Positions 27,653 to 37,756 of a stretch of 64,000 nucleotides of DNA are shown here, in pieces. The notes below the pieces were generated by a model. The model searched no databases. It had not been told where the DNA came from and worked only from the letters and a program-made list of their open reading frames with translations. Position 1 is the stretch's first letter; each line of letters opens with the position of its first letter. The position numbers and the translations under genes were made by a program. The stretch is from Zymomonas mobilis (GTDB taxonomy: Bacteria; Pseudomonadota; Alphaproteobacteria; Sphingomonadales; Sphingomonadaceae), in assembly GCF_006715975.1 (NCBI RefSeq), contig NZ_VFOF01000001.1, positions 1,002,001 to 1,066,000 of the forward strand. The letters are read 5' to 3'.

Positions 27653-29062
27653 TTGTTCAAAGGCTTGCACCCAATCCGTTACGGCAAGCGTGAAGTATGG
27701 CCTCTGATTGAAGGCGGAAAAGGTATCGCCGCATCGGATCATATGAGTGCAGGTGCTTGGGCGGCTGCCAATGGCATCGGCACGATTTCTGCTGTTAATG
27801 CAGATAGTTATGATGAAAATGGCCAGATTATCCCCCAGATCTACCATGCAAAAACACGTCCAGAGCGCCATAAAGAATTGGTGCAATATGCCATCAATGG
27901 TGCCGTTGATCAGGTTAAACGTGCCTATGATATTGCTTCTGGCAAGGGCGCAATCAATATTAATGTGTTGTGGGAAATGGGCGGTTCCCAGACCATTTTG
28001 AAAGAGGTTTTGGAGCAAACCAAAGGATTGGTAACGGGTATTACCTGTGGTGCGGGTATGCCTTACAAGCTTTCTGAAATTGCTGCCCATTATCAGGTTT
28101 ATTATTTACCCATCGTTTCTTCAGGAAGAGCCTTTCACGCTTTATGGAAGCGGGCTTATTCCAAGGTGCCTGAATTTTTGGCCGCCGTTGTTTATGAAGA
28201 TCCTTGGTTGGCCGGTGGTCATAACGGGTTATCCAACGCCGAAGACCCTCTGTTACCCCAGCATCCTTATGAAAGAGTGCTGAATTTACGAAAAGTAATG
28301 CGTGCCGCAGGTATTCCCGATAGCACCCCAATCGTTATGGCGGGGGGCGTCTGGCATCTGGAAGAGTGGAATGATTGGATCGACAACCCTGAATTGGGCG
28401 CGATTGCATTCCAATTCGGAACAAGACCTTTGGTTACCCAAGAAAGTCCTGTTTCCTTGGCATGGAAAAAACGCCTGATGCAGCTCGATGAAGGTGATGT
28501 CTTGTTGCATCGTTTTTCACCGACCGGTTTTTATTCCTCTGCTGTCAAAAATACGTTTTTACGTAACCTTGAAGGCCGTTCTGAACGCCAGATCGCTTTT
28601 TCGGTTAAGGAAACGGGTGATCATACTTGTTTGCTGGATGCTGGTGTGAACAGCCGTGCTAGCTTTTGGGTTACCGACAGTGATTTGCAACGCGCCCGCC
28701 AATGGGTAGCCGATGGTTTTACCACTGCATTGCGCACGCCTGACGGCACGCTTGTTTTTGTCACGACAGAAGAAATGCGGATAATCCGTAAGGATCAGGC
28801 GGATTGTATGGGCTGTTTAAGCCAGTGCAATTTTTCATCTTGGTCGGAATCGTCAGAAAAAGGCACTACTGGCCGGATTGCTGACCCACGGAGTTTCTGC
28901 ATCCAGAAAACTTTGCAGGATATTGCCCATAGCGACGAGATTGAAAACAATCTGATGTTTAGTGGTCATTCGGGCTATCGGTTTAAAACCGATCCTTTTT
29001 ACGCCAATAATTTTATTCCGACGGTTCAACAGTTAATCGACAGAATCCTGACAGGAAAATAA
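27653..29062 (+). CDS. Nitronate monooxygenase-like flavoprotein
   Basis: 469-aa TIM-barrel protein of the 2-nitropropane dioxygenase/nitronate monooxygenase superfamily, presumably FMN-dependent. Visible elements are GKGIAASDHMSAGAWAAANG near the N-terminus, TGITCGAGMP, YEDPWLAGGHNG, PIVMAGGVW and FQFGTRP, the last typical of the phosphate-binding end of the barrel. A C-terminal segment with CMGCLSQC holds three close cysteines and could bind a metal or cluster; this is unusual for plain nitronate monooxygenases. The start is a TTG, chosen because GGGAGG ends 6 nt before it and no other start fits. A strong terminator follows. The substrate is unknown. Confidence 0.75.
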   Translation: MFKGLHPIRYGKREVWPLIEGGKGIAASDHMSAGAWAAANGIGTISAVNADSYDENGQIIPQIYHAKTRPERHKELVQYAINGAVDQVKRAYDIASGKGAININVLWEMGGSQTILKEVLEQTKGLVTGITCGAGMPYKLSEIAAHYQVYYLPIVSSGRAFHALWKRAYSKVPEFLAAVVYEDPWLAGGHNGLSNAEDPLLPQHPYERVLNLRKVMRAAGIPDSTPIVMAGGVWHLEEWNDWIDNPELGAIAFQFGTRPLVTQESPVSLAWKKRLMQLDEGDVLLHRFSPTGFYSSAVKNTFLRNLEGRSERQIAFSVKETGDHTCLLDAGVNSRASFWVTDSDLQRARQWVADGFTTALRTPDGTLVFVTTEEMRIIRKDQADCMGCLSQCNFSSWSESSEKGTTGRIADPRSFCIQKTLQDIAHSDEIENNLMFSGHSGYRFKTDPFYANNFIPTVQQLIDRILTGK

Positions 29063-29084
29063 AAACAATTATTGAGGCCTGACT

Positions 29085-29120
29085 AATTACCCTGCAGTAA
29101 ACATGCAGGGTAATTTTTTT
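29085..29120 (+). terminator. Intrinsic terminator
   Basis: Twelve-bp perfect stem (29085-29096 with 29104-29115), loop GTAAACA, closed by a T run that overlaps the 3-prime arm. It is placed 23 nt after the stop of the nitronate-monooxygenase-like gene. Confidence 0.9.
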
Positions 29121-29314
29121 AATATTATTCAAAATCGACCTTATTATTCACTCTATTCACCGTATGGAGCAAAGTTTTAAGGATACAACTGCCCCGACCA
29201 TGCGTTCAGCCATAAATAGACCAGTCGGGCAGGGCTAAATTTTGAGGCTGCAATTCAGCCATTATTGCTTTCCTGCTGTCTGGCGAAAATCCCCATTAAG
29301 CACGAGGGTAAGCA

Positions 29315-30760
29315 ATGACGAGACCCAATCTTCACACTGAATCAGGCCGGATTGTTGGCGATAACCAAAATAGTATTACCGCAGGCAAAAGAGGCCCGAC
29401 CTTACTGCAAGATGTCTATCTGGTTGAAAAGCTGGCTCATTTTAACCGTGAACGTATTCCCGAACGGGTCGTTCATGCCAAGGGTTCTGGCGCATTTGGT
29501 GAATTGACGGTAACCGCCGATATTACCCGCTTCACAAAAGCTAAACTGTTTTCCAAGGTCGGCAAAAAGACGCCGATGTTTGCCCGCTTTTCTACTGTGG
29601 GTGGAGAAAGAGGTTCCGCCGATACCGTGCGTGATCCACGGGGATTTGCTTTAAAATTCTATACCGAAGAGGGAAACTGGGATTTAGTCGGCAATAACAC
29701 CCCTGTTTTTTTCATCAGGGATGCAATTAAATTTCCCGATTTTATCCATACGCAAAAGCGTGACCCGAAAAGCAATTTAAAAGACCCGAAAATGATGTGG
29801 GACTTTTTCTCGCAAAGCCCAGAAAGCTTGCATCAGGTTCTTATCCTCTTTTCAGATCGCGGTATTCCGCTTAGCCACCGCTTTATGCATGGATTTTCAA
29901 GTCATACCTATTCGATGATCAATGAGGCAGGTGATATCCACTATGTGAAATGGCATTTCATTTCACAGCAGGGAATCAAAAATATGCCTGTCGAAGAGGC
30001 TGAAAAAATCGCAGGTAGTAATCCTGATCATTATCAACAGGATCTGTTCTCCGCGATCGAAAAGAGTGACTTTCCGAAATGGAAGGTCGCAATCCAGATT
30101 ATGACACCGGAGCAAGCCCGCAAGCAGCGTTTGAATCCCTTTGATGTGACCAAAGTTTGGTATCATAAAGAATTTCCGCTGATGGAAGTTGGCTTTTTTG
30201 AACTGAATAAAAATCCCGAAAATTATTTTCAGGATGTCGAACAGGCGGCTTTTTCTCCTGCGAATACGGTGCCCGGTCTCTATTTCAGCCCTGATAAAAT
30301 GCTGCAAGGTCGGCTTTTCGCTTATGCCGATACCCAGCGTTATCGTTTGGGTATTAATGCGACCCAGATTCCGGTCAATCGCCCAAGATGTCCTGTGAAT
30401 GGTTACTATCGTGACGGCGCTATGCGAGTTGACGGCAATGGCGGGGATAGTCTCAATTACGAGCCTAATTCTGACCCATCTTCACCTTTTGAAAATGCGT
30501 CATATAAAGAACCAGTCATCCCAGTGGATGGTGACGGCGATCATTATGACCGCTATGAAGATGCGGGTAATGAGAATTATGAGCAGCCCGGCAAGCTTTA
30601 TCGCCTGTTAAAAGAGGATGAAAAAGCGCGGCTGGTTGCTAATCTGGCGGCATCTTTGGGTGCGCCATCTGTCCCTAAATCAATAAAAGATAAACAAATA
30701 GAATTGTTTACGCGCTGTGATGCCGATTTAGGAAAGAGATTGACAGAAAGTTTGGCATAA
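29315..30760 (+). CDS. katA: Catalase, small-subunit heme type
   Basis: 481-aa monofunctional heme catalase that disproportionates hydrogen peroxide. The distal His lies in [13 protein letters not shown], followed by the [16 protein letters not shown] block (distal Asn) and the proximal heme-Tyr motif [14 protein letters not shown]. Its length matches clade-3 catalases. The ATG at 29315 follows GAGGGT. It appears monocistronic, with terminator-like structures on both sides. No OxyR-type site is obvious in the 252-nt upstream spacer. Confidence 0.95.
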   Translation: MTRPNLHTESGRIVGDNQNSITAGKRGPTLLQDVYLVEKLAHFNRERIPERVVHAKGSGAFGELTVTADITRFTKAKLFSKVGKKTPMFARFSTVGGERGSADTVRDPRGFALKFYTEEGNWDLVGNNTPVFFIRDAIKFPDFIHTQKRDPKSNLKDPKMMWDFFSQSPESLHQVLILFSDRGIPLSHRFMHGFSSHTYSMINEAGDIHYVKWHFISQQGIKNMPVEEAEKIAGSNPDHYQQDLFSAIEKSDFPKWKVAIQIMTPEQARKQRLNPFDVTKVWYHKEFPLMEVGFFELNKNPENYFQDVEQAAFSPANTVPGLYFSPDKMLQGRLFAYADTQRYRLGINATQIPVNRPRCPVNGYYRDGAMRVDGNGGDSLNYEPNSDPSSPFENASYKEPVIPVDGDGDHYDRYEDAGNENYEQPGKLYRLLKEDEKARLVANLAASLGAPSVPKSIKDKQIELFTRCDADLGKRLTESLA

Positions 30761-30784
30761 AAAAACAACAGTCTTAGTTATAAA

Positions 30785-30824
30785 AAATATATGCGCTTCT
30801 CTCTTTTGGGAAGCGTATATATTT
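30785..30824 (+). terminator. katA terminator-like stem-loop
   Basis: A 15-bp stem, with one G-T wobble, between 30785-30799 and 30810-30824, followed by T-rich sequence 25 nt after the catalase stop. Confidence 0.7.
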
Positions 30825-30929
30825 ATATTTTCACTGTCTGTTATTTACATTTTTTTTGTTAATTTTTGTTCAGGAAAAGATTATATCAAAATAACTTAAA
30901 TAGTTTCCAAAAGCTAAAAAGATTTCTGT

Positions 30930-33900
30930 GTGTTCTATATTTCTTGTTTTCTGCAAAAACTTTGTTTGTTTTTACTTTGCGTAGGCATCACAATATTTTT
31001 TGCGGGAATAACACCTCTGAAGGCCGCCGACACATGGGCGGATTGGCAGCCCGTCTATATCCGGACGGTCGATATTTCCAATGGGAACCAGAGTTTACAC
31101 AGCAATATATCGGCGATTACCAAGGATAAGCAGGGCTTCCTTTGGTTTGGAACCGCGGGAAGCGGTTTGATTCGTTATGACGGACAACATGCTGATAGTC
31201 TTAGATATTCTCCAACTCAGAAACTAAGCTTACCCGATAACGTTATTCACAGTCTGATTGCCTTACCGGACGGTGGTTTGCTGATCGGGACGGATGTGGC
31301 CGGTGTTGTCCGATTTAATCCGCTGGATAATAATTTTTATCCTTATCCCTCAACCGGAAACCAGAATTTAGGGAGCCGTATTTATTCTATCGTGGCGGAT
31401 AAAAAGGGCGGATATTGGATTGGATCTGATATCGGATTGTCGCATATTGATGCTGATTTAAAACATACCAAACAATTTTTTGTCTTCTGTCAGGATAATG
31501 ACACCTGTTCCAGCCAGACACGCGCGATATGGGAAGATGAAGACGGTTCGCTTTTATTGGGAACCGATAATGGCCTAGTCCAATATTCAGCTAAGACCCA
31601 GAAATTTACCACGCTTCTCTTTAAAAACAGCCTTTTTAAAAATGACATGGAAGGGATTCGCGCGCTTTATCGCGATTCAAAAGGTCGCCTTTGGATCGGA
31701 ACAGAGGCGAACGGCGTTTTCTATATGACTGCGGATGGCAAGCTACATCAGCCAGAAGCGTTACAGAAAGATAGCCCATTTATCCGCTACCATTCGGTCA
31801 ATGACTTTGTGGAAACCTTTGGTGGGGCCTTATGGATTGGCACGAGGGGCGGCGGGGTCTTATCTCTGGATGAGAAAACCGGAAAAATAAACTTTATCCA
31901 CCGGAATGTTGCCGCATCAGAAAGCTTGGGCAGTGACTCTGTTCGGGCTTTTTTCCGTGAAAAAACGGGCAATATCTGGGTCGCGACAGGAGATAATGTC
32001 GCCTTTTATACCCAAGAAGACGATCATATCTTTACCTTTAATAATAACGGCATGAGCAATAAGTCTTTAGCGGATTGGAATGTCTTTTCTATTTTAGTGA
32101 CCCAAAATAAGCAGATCTGGTTGGGTCTTGGTAATGGTCAGGTAGATTGGTTAAACAAAAAACAGGGTTCTATCCGACATCTAAAATTAGAAGGGCTAGC
32201 TTCTGGTGAAGCTATTCATAGTCTTGTCGAATTGGATGATGGAACCATACTGGCTGCATCAAAGGGATTAAGCCGAATTGACCCGAATAAACTCAGTATT
32301 TCGCCTTATCCTGTGCCGGGATTGTCAGAAAATCTGATCGTTACCAATCTGCTATATAAAGACGGTGCCGTTTATATCGGCACACCCGAAGGGCTGTTTA
32401 TTTATCATATAAAAACGAACAAGACCGAGCACTTAACTCATACCAATAGTGACAAGAACAGTCTTTCTAATAACCGGATACTGGACTTATCCTTTAAACC
32501 GAATGGCATCTTGGCGATTGGAACCGCGAAGGGTCTTAGCTTTTACAAAGTAGACGAAAAGAAATTTCATAATATCCTGCATCGCAACGACAATATTAAC
32601 ACCATTCCTAATGATTATATTGCCGCGCTCCGTTCTGTCGGAGATAAGCTTTGGATTGGCATCAGGGGCGCCCTTCTTGAAGAAAAGAAAGGTATCTTTT
32701 CTCTTGTTTCTATGCCGCGAAATGACGTGTTTTGTGAGACGATTCAAAGCTTAATCAATGACACCCGCAACCGTTTATGGATCGTTGGCAGCAGTAAATT
32801 AGCGACTATCGACCCCGAAACGAAAAAAATAGACAGAATAAGCCGTCGGATAGATGACGAGAAAATGATCTATTATCCGCATAGTGCCGCTATCGGCGCG
32901 GATGGGGAAATATTGCTGGGTGGTTCGAATGGTTTGACGGTTATACCTGCCGAATTTCGGCCTGATATCGTACCAGAACCTAAAGCCCGTTTAGCCTTAA
33001 CCAATATCAGAATTAACGGACAAGAATTACCTTATGGCAAGCTGCCAACGGCAGGGCAGACGCTGAATCTGTCATCTCATGTTACCAATTTGCTGCTGCG
33101 ATTTTCGCTTTTGGATTACGGTTTTACAAGGCAAATTCGTTATAGCTATCGCCTTTTGGGGCAGGATTCTGACTGGATCACCTTACCGGCAGGCAGTATT
33201 CCTTTTGTAATCTATTCCCGTTTACCGGCAGGGCATTTCGTTTTTGCGCTTCGTGCCTCTATCCCAGGGGTAGACCGGCCTATTCTGGAAACAAGATTTC
33301 CAGTAAATGTCGCATATAGATGGTATGAATATCGTTTTGTCAAAATTGCCTTTTTGATCGCCATTGGCCTGCTTCTTTATGATCTTGTTTCAAACCAGAT
33401 CAGAAAATTGCGCCAAATGATTGCCAATAAAACACAGGAATTAGAAGAAACCAATCAGCGTTTAAAAAAGTTAGCAAATACAGATGAATTAACAGGCCTT
33501 CTTAATAGGCGCGCTTTTACAGAAATTTTTGAACGATATTGCGAAGAATTCCATACAACTAAAGACCAATTTTCTATTTTTATTTTGGATATCGATTTCT
33601 TTAAAAAGATAAATGACAAAGAAGGTCATTTGGCTGGGGATTCGGTCATCCAATATATTGCTGAGAAAATTACCGAAAATATTCGTCAAAATGATTTAGC
33701 TGCCCGCTATGGGGGCGAAGAATTCGTTATTATGCTGCCCAAGGCCGATATGGAGACAACCCGCAATGTTGCCTTGCGTATCGGTAACGCCATTTCTGAA
33801 AAGCCGGTTTCATACCAAGGACGCGAAATCCCCGTTACCGTTAGCATCGGGGTCGCCTTGATGAAGAACGATGATACGGCCAATTCTTTACTCGAACGGG

Positions 33901-33956
33901 CTGATGAAAGACTTTATATGGCGAAGAACGAAGGTCGGAACCGCGTTTCTTCTTGA
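30930..33956 (+). CDS. Periplasmic beta-propeller sensor diguanylate cyclase
   Basis: 1008 aa. A signal sequence (CLFLLCVGITIFFAGITPLKA-AD) is followed by many two-component-regulator propeller repeats (GFLWFGT, GGYWIGS, GRLWIGTEANGV, GALWIGTRGGGV, GNIWVAT), a Y_Y_Y domain, one membrane helix (IAFLIAIGLLLYDLV), a coiled coil (TQELEETNQRLKKLANTDELTG) and a C-terminal GGDEF domain. GGEEF is at residues 928-932, and an inhibitory-site RxxD (RQND) lies five residues before it. It should therefore make cyclic di-GMP and be product-inhibited. The ligand of the propeller is unknown; in other bacteria such propellers often sense polysaccharide fragments. The start is a GTG at 30930 with a weak ribosome site. 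It is convergent with the next gene, 3 nt away. Confidence 0.9.
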   Translation: MFYISCFLQKLCLFLLCVGITIFFAGITPLKAADTWADWQPVYIRTVDISNGNQSLHSNISAITKDKQGFLWFGTAGSGLIRYDGQHADSLRYSPTQKLSLPDNVIHSLIALPDGGLLIGTDVAGVVRFNPLDNNFYPYPSTGNQNLGSRIYSIVADKKGGYWIGSDIGLSHIDADLKHTKQFFVFCQDNDTCSSQTRAIWEDEDGSLLLGTDNGLVQYSAKTQKFTTLLFKNSLFKNDMEGIRALYRDSKGRLWIGTEANGVFYMTADGKLHQPEALQKDSPFIRYHSVNDFVETFGGALWIGTRGGGVLSLDEKTGKINFIHRNVAASESLGSDSVRAFFREKTGNIWVATGDNVAFYTQEDDHIFTFNNNGMSNKSLADWNVFSILVTQNKQIWLGLGNGQVDWLNKKQGSIRHLKLEGLASGEAIHSLVELDDGTILAASKGLSRIDPNKLSISPYPVPGLSENLIVTNLLYKDGAVYIGTPEGLFIYHIKTNKTEHLTHTNSDKNSLSNNRILDLSFKPNGILAIGTAKGLSFYKVDEKKFHNILHRNDNINTIPNDYIAALRSVGDKLWIGIRGALLEEKKGIFSLVSMPRNDVFCETIQSLINDTRNRLWIVGSSKLATIDPETKKIDRISRRIDDEKMIYYPHSAAIGADGEILLGGSNGLTVIPAEFRPDIVPEPKARLALTNIRINGQELPYGKLPTAGQTLNLSSHVTNLLLRFSLLDYGFTRQIRYSYRLLGQDSDWITLPAGSIPFVIYSRLPAGHFVFALRASIPGVDRPILETRFPVNVAYRWYEYRFVKIAFLIAIGLLLYDLVSNQIRKLRQMIANKTQELEETNQRLKKLANTDELTGLLNRRAFTEIFERYCEEFHTTKDQFSIFILDIDFFKKINDKEGHLAGDSVIQYIAEKITENIRQNDLAARYGGEEFVIMLPKADMETTRNVALRIGNAISEKPVSYQGREIPVTVSIGVALMKNDDTANSLLERADERLYMAKNEGRNRVSS

Positions 33957-33959
33957 TGC

Positions 33960-34355
33960 CTAATGTCTTTTTAAAAGACGACAGTCTTGGTAAATGACAT
34001 GGGTATTTTGAGCATCATCGCCTGCAAAGCTATAAAGCGATGCCGAGTTGCCTTTTTCCCACCAGACAAGACCATGCGATAAATCCGTTCCATGATGGCC
34101 GACATAGCGCGCACCGCTGGCAGAAACTGCTTCTGTTAAGCCGTAGCTTTGATTATCAAGGTCGATGTACAGAAAAGAGACAGATGATTTTTTCTTCCGA
34201 TCTTCTGTGGTGATATAATGTACGGTAACGTTTTTCTTGTTATCGCATAAATAACGATATGATCGTTGTTGTAGGTTCAAGACATTGGATGCCTGTTTTG
34301 CCCAAAGTGGGGTCGCGGTTAAAAGTGCAAAAAGGGTCAAATGTCTCAATTTCAC
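33960..34355 (-). CDS. MliC-family lysozyme inhibitor-like protein
   Basis: 131 aa with a Sec signal peptide (LTLFALLTATPLWA-KQ) and no lipobox Cys, so periplasmic or secreted instead of a lipoprotein. The pattern YLCDN, VTVHY, SVSFLYIDLDNQSYGL, AVSASGARYVG, LVWWEKGNSASLY fits the MliC/PliC domain that blocks C-type lysozyme, including the SGARY loop. Two Cys residues (YLCDN and QDCR) could form the family disulphide. It stands alone between a convergent cyclase gene and a divergent secreted unknown. Confidence 0.78.
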   Translation of the reverse strand: MKLRHLTLFALLTATPLWAKQASNVLNLQQRSYRYLCDNKKNVTVHYITTEDRKKKSSVSFLYIDLDNQSYGLTEAVSASGARYVGHHGTDLSHGLVWWEKGNSASLYSFAGDDAQNTHVIYQDCRLLKRH

Positions 34356-34498
34356 GGTCAGACCTCATTTATTATTATGTGTACTGATTCAAGATATTTA
34401 ATGCATACTTTTAGATAAGGTAAAACAATATCGTTTTTGTTGAATATGGATGTTGTTCGGCACATATATCTCTATCCAGCTAGAAAGAGGATCGTCTG

Positions 34499-35635
34499 TT
34501 GAAAATGAAGAATTTTTCTCTCCTTTCTTTGTTTTTATCTACTGTTTTTGTGACTTGCCCGCTTTATGCGCAATCGGATCAAGGCGATGTCATGCCGGTT
34601 GCCGTATCGGGCGATGTCGAAAAAACGCATCGGGCGATTGATTATGTCGGCGGCTGGGCGGTGACCAGTGGCGGAAAAACAGTCATCGAAATCGAAATAG
34701 AGCAGACTCATAACAGTCGTAATCCCTTTGGTGGTTTTCTCAGCCATCCTCATCTGGATATTACGACCAAGGCTTTCACCAATGTGCATGGTCCTTTGGT
34801 CAGGGAAGAAATTGTCGCCAGTCGATTGTTTGACGATCATCTGTTTTTTTCGACCCGTGACGGGTTAGGTGCACGCCATGATATCGAAATGCGGCTTGAT
34901 AATAACGACAGCGCTTCTTTGAATATTCTGGATATAGCCGGTATCCGCTGGCCGATTACTAGAACCAATAGTCGGGCACCTTTTACGCTGAACTGGGATA
35001 TCAATCACGTCTATACAATAGATCGGCCAGAATTGCCGCCGAACACGGAAATTATCAGGATTTATCGTGAAGTTCAGTCTTCAAAATCGCCGAATGAAGA
35101 GATTGCTGGAGCCGCGCGTTTGCAGAGGGTGAAGGATATCATTTCTCAAGGCAAACTGCATACGGCACAGGATTTTAATCAGGCCGCTTATATCTTAAAC
35201 CGCAGTTCCAAAGCTGAAGATGCTTTGCTGGCGCATAGTCTGGCGATGGCAGCTTTGGCGAATGGTGACGAGACCGCAATTACGACAGCCACCAATAGTT
35301 TGGATCACTATTTGATGCTGAATGGTCGTCCCCAGATTTATGGCACTTGCCGCCAAGGCCTTGCCAAGAATAGTCCTATCCAGCAGCCCTATGACAACAC
35401 CGCTATTCCCGAAAGCTTGCGTCATGAACTGGGTGCTTTTGAGCCAATTGCGTCTCTTGCATCCAGCACTGCCGAAAAAACGCCGGTAGCGGCATCTGTC
35501 GCGACGGAAAATCCAATAAAAGACAAAGTTGCGCCCACAACGCCCATTATTATAAATAGAGCAGGGCGGCGTAAAATCGCGATGGGGCAGCCAACAACAG
35601 CAAAAAAGACTCCCACGATGGCACCCCAAAATTAG
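34499..35635 (+). CDS. Secreted protein of unknown function
   Basis: 378 aa with a clear signal peptide (FSLLSLFLSTVFVTCPLYA-QS). The mature part has a beta-rich first half and a helical middle (EEIAGAARLQRVKDIISQGK, DALLAHSLAMAALANGDET) reminiscent of short repeat helices, ending in a Pro/Thr/Ala-rich tail typical of periplasmic or envelope linkers. I do not recognise the family. The start is a TTG at 34499 with AAGAGG 8 nt upstream; the ATG at 34505 is the alternative. The next gene is only 49 nt downstream, so the two may be cotranscribed. Confidence 0.7.
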   Translation: MKMKNFSLLSLFLSTVFVTCPLYAQSDQGDVMPVAVSGDVEKTHRAIDYVGGWAVTSGGKTVIEIEIEQTHNSRNPFGGFLSHPHLDITTKAFTNVHGPLVREEIVASRLFDDHLFFSTRDGLGARHDIEMRLDNNDSASLNILDIAGIRWPITRTNSRAPFTLNWDINHVYTIDRPELPPNTEIIRIYREVQSSKSPNEEIAGAARLQRVKDIISQGKLHTAQDFNQAAYILNRSSKAEDALLAHSLAMAALANGDETAITTATNSLDHYLMLNGRPQIYGTCRQGLAKNSPIQQPYDNTAIPESLRHELGAFEPIASLASSTAEKTPVAASVATENPIKDKVAPTTPIIINRAGRRKIAMGQPTTAKKTPTMAPQN

Positions 35636-35684
35636 GAATTAATCCTATCTGTCATTGCCTAATATGTGAAGGATGAGCTAAAAA

Positions 35685-36128
35685 ATGACAGATATCTATG
35701 ATCGGAATGAAGCGGTTATTTCGCTGTGGCCGGAATTTGCCGAAGCCATTGTTGCGGGCACAAAAACAGTCGAATTTCGGCGGCGAATACCGATTCCGGC
35801 TTTATCGGCACGAATATGGATTTATGCGACCCGTCCGATCAAATCGGTGATCGGTTTTACTTATCTTGAGGCGATCGATACAGGAAATGTCGATCAGCTT
35901 TGGCAAAAATACGGAAAAGAAGCCTTCTTATCTGAAAAGCAATATCGCGATTATTTTGAAGGTACAGATAAGGCGATCGCTTTTTTGTTAAGAGATCACC
36001 AAAAAATAGAACCCATTGGCCTTGAGCAAATGGCGGTTGTCCGTCCTCATTTTTTGCCACCGCAATCTTTGACATGGTTGAGGAAAGAAGAAACGCAAAG
36101 ACTGGTTACACTTGTCGGTATAAAATAG
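35685..36128 (+). CDS. ASCH/PUA-like domain protein
   Basis: 147 aa. The start AVISLWPEFAEAIVAGTKTVEFRR and the following IWIYATRPIKSVIGF are characteristic of the ASCH domain (a PUA-like fold thought to bind RNA or modified nucleosides). The Lys-x-x-E-x-R cluster (KTVEFRR) forms the predicted ligand pocket. The exact role is unknown. It lies after the secreted unknown and is convergent with argJ across a strong hairpin. Confidence 0.8.
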   Translation: MTDIYDRNEAVISLWPEFAEAIVAGTKTVEFRRRIPIPALSARIWIYATRPIKSVIGFTYLEAIDTGNVDQLWQKYGKEAFLSEKQYRDYFEGTDKAIAFLLRDHQKIEPIGLEQMAVVRPHFLPPQSLTWLRKEETQRLVTLVGIK

Positions 36129-36133
36129 GCAAA

Positions 36134-36157
36134 GGACGCTGTTTAAAAACAGCGTCC
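36134..36157. terminator. Hairpin between ASCH gene and argJ
   Basis: GGACGCTGTTT (36134-36144) and AAACAGCGTCC (36147-36157) are perfectly complementary with a tight turn. It sits between two convergent genes. No T run follows on either strand, so the U tract must be the stem itself or termination is weak. Confidence 0.6.
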
Positions 36158-36165
36158 CCCTAGAA

Positions 36166-37395
36166 TTAGCTCCGGTAATCGGCGTTGATTGAAATATAAC
36201 CATGCGTGAGGTCACAAGTCCAAAGTTGGGCTTTGCCTTGACCCAAACCGATATCAACCGAGATGTCGATTTCTTTGCCTTTTAAATGTGAAGCCACGGG
36301 TGCTTCGTCATAATCGGGAACAACCATACCTTTGGCTGCCACTTCGATGCCGCCGAAACGAATAGACAGTAAATCCCGTTCGGCGGGCTGCCCCGCTTTA
36401 CCGACAGCCATAACGACGCGTCCCCAATTTGCATCTTCTCCGGCCATGGCGGTTTTCACCAATGGAGAGTTAGCGATTGAACGCGCGATGATATGGGCGC
36501 TTTCGTCAGAAGCCGCACCGGTTACGGTTACGCTGATAAATTTGCTGGCACCTTCACCATCTCTGACAACCTGTTGTGCCAGATCAAGGCAGATGGCCGT
36601 GATCGCTTTTTGGAGCTGGTCTGCATCTTTGTCTTTGGAAGAAGACAGCACAGGATTACCTGCGGCTCCAGTTGCAAAAGCCAAAACCGTATCCGAAGTT
36701 GACGTGTCACTATCAACCGTAATGCAAGAAAAGCTTTTTTTGTTAGCTTTGGTCAGCATCTGTTGCAGGAATTCAGGAGAAACGGCAGCATCCGTAAAAA
36801 TATAGCCCAGCATGGTTGCCATATCGGGCGCAATCATGCCGGAACCTTTAATAATGCCGACCAATTTGACCGCTTTGCCTTGAATGGTGATTTCCTGACG
36901 AGAGACTTTTGGGAAAGTATCCGTCGTCATGATGGCATTAGCCATATGTTCCCAGTTAACGTCTTCTGCCGAAAAGGCTTTTTCTAGACCTGCACAAGCC
37001 GTATCAATCGGCAAGGGAACGCCGATAACGCCGGTTGAAGAAACAAAAACTTCATGTAAGGCGCAGTTTAAATGATCGGCAACACGCGCCGTAATGGCAG
37101 CAACCGCTTCGCGTCCCTTATGCCCCGTGAAAGCGTTAGAATTTCCGGCATTAACGACCAGAGCCCGTGCTTTTCCTTTTTTCAAAGCCGCGCGGCACCA
37201 TTCTACTTCTGGTGAAGGGCAGGCTGATTGCGTCGTCAGACCGGCGACGACAGTGTCTTTTTGGAAAAGAAACAGGCTGAGATCATTGCGTTGCCAATTT
37301 TTATAACCGGCGCAGACCGTTCGTAATGTAATCCCGTCTATGGCCGGTAGTTCGGGTATATAGCTGGGCGCAAGCGGTGAAATATTGGCGATCAT
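36166..37395 (-). CDS. argJ: Bifunctional ornithine acetyltransferase / N-acetylglutamate synthase
   Basis: Transfers acetyl from N-acetylornithine to glutamate in the cyclic arginine pathway. The protein is self-cleaved into two chains before the nucleophilic Thr of the motif APDMATMLGY, visible here together with GIIKGSGM. AGNSNAFTG and GEDANWGRVVMAVG are also diagnostic. The frame opens at a GTG at 37416, but GAAGGA lies 9 nt before the ATG at 37395, giving MIANISPLAP and 409 aa. It is divergent from secA. Confidence 0.94.
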   Translation of the reverse strand: MIANISPLAPSYIPELPAIDGITLRTVCAGYKNWQRNDLSLFLFQKDTVVAGLTTQSACPSPEVEWCRAALKKGKARALVVNAGNSNAFTGHKGREAVAAITARVADHLNCALHEVFVSSTGVIGVPLPIDTACAGLEKAFSAEDVNWEHMANAIMTTDTFPKVSRQEITIQGKAVKLVGIIKGSGMIAPDMATMLGYIFTDAAVSPEFLQQMLTKANKKSFSCITVDSDTSTSDTVLAFATGAAGNPVLSSSKDKDADQLQKAITAICLDLAQQVVRDGEGASKFISVTVTGAASDESAHIIARSIANSPLVKTAMAGEDANWGRVVMAVGKAGQPAERDLLSIRFGGIEVAAKGMVVPDYDEAPVASHLKGKEIDISVDIGLGQGKAQLWTCDLTHGYISINADYRS

Positions 37396-37756
37396 ACAAA
37401 AAGATCCTTCAATCACAATAGACTGGCCGGTTTGTTGATACGGCTTGATAGTGTATCATCACTATAACGATGCGTGTTTATTCGTTAAAGAAAGATATAA
37501 AAAGCTCGAAAAAAAGATTAAATAGCATTAAGACTGCTGAAACACTCTTGGCCACCCTGATCTCTCATATAATCTGACCGCTCATCAGAAAAATCGACAG
37601 GGTAAGAGAAAAGAGGCATTGTTTGTAATGGGGGGAGGGGATGATTGACGTTACCAAGGCGGCGACCTATCTTCTTTTCAACTTATCAGCTTAAAAGGTG
37701 AACCCTTGCCGGTTCACTTCGTTCACCGCATATTTTGAAATTGTTAGGGACTGTCC
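37396..37756. other. argJ-secA divergent spacer with a palindrome
   Basis: 361 nt containing both promoters. ATAGTG (37448-37453) and CACTAT (37460-37465) form an 18-bp dyad with a 6-nt spacer, 53 nt upstream of argJ; its layout resembles the dyad ahead of the TonB receptor, but the sequence differs. It does not match an ArgR box as I know it. No gene is visible. Confidence 0.4.

Noticed and set aside
30866-31129. 87-aa ORF overlapping the start of the propeller-GGDEF gene
   Set aside because: The overlapping frame gives a proper signal peptide and propeller repeats; this one is a shadow.
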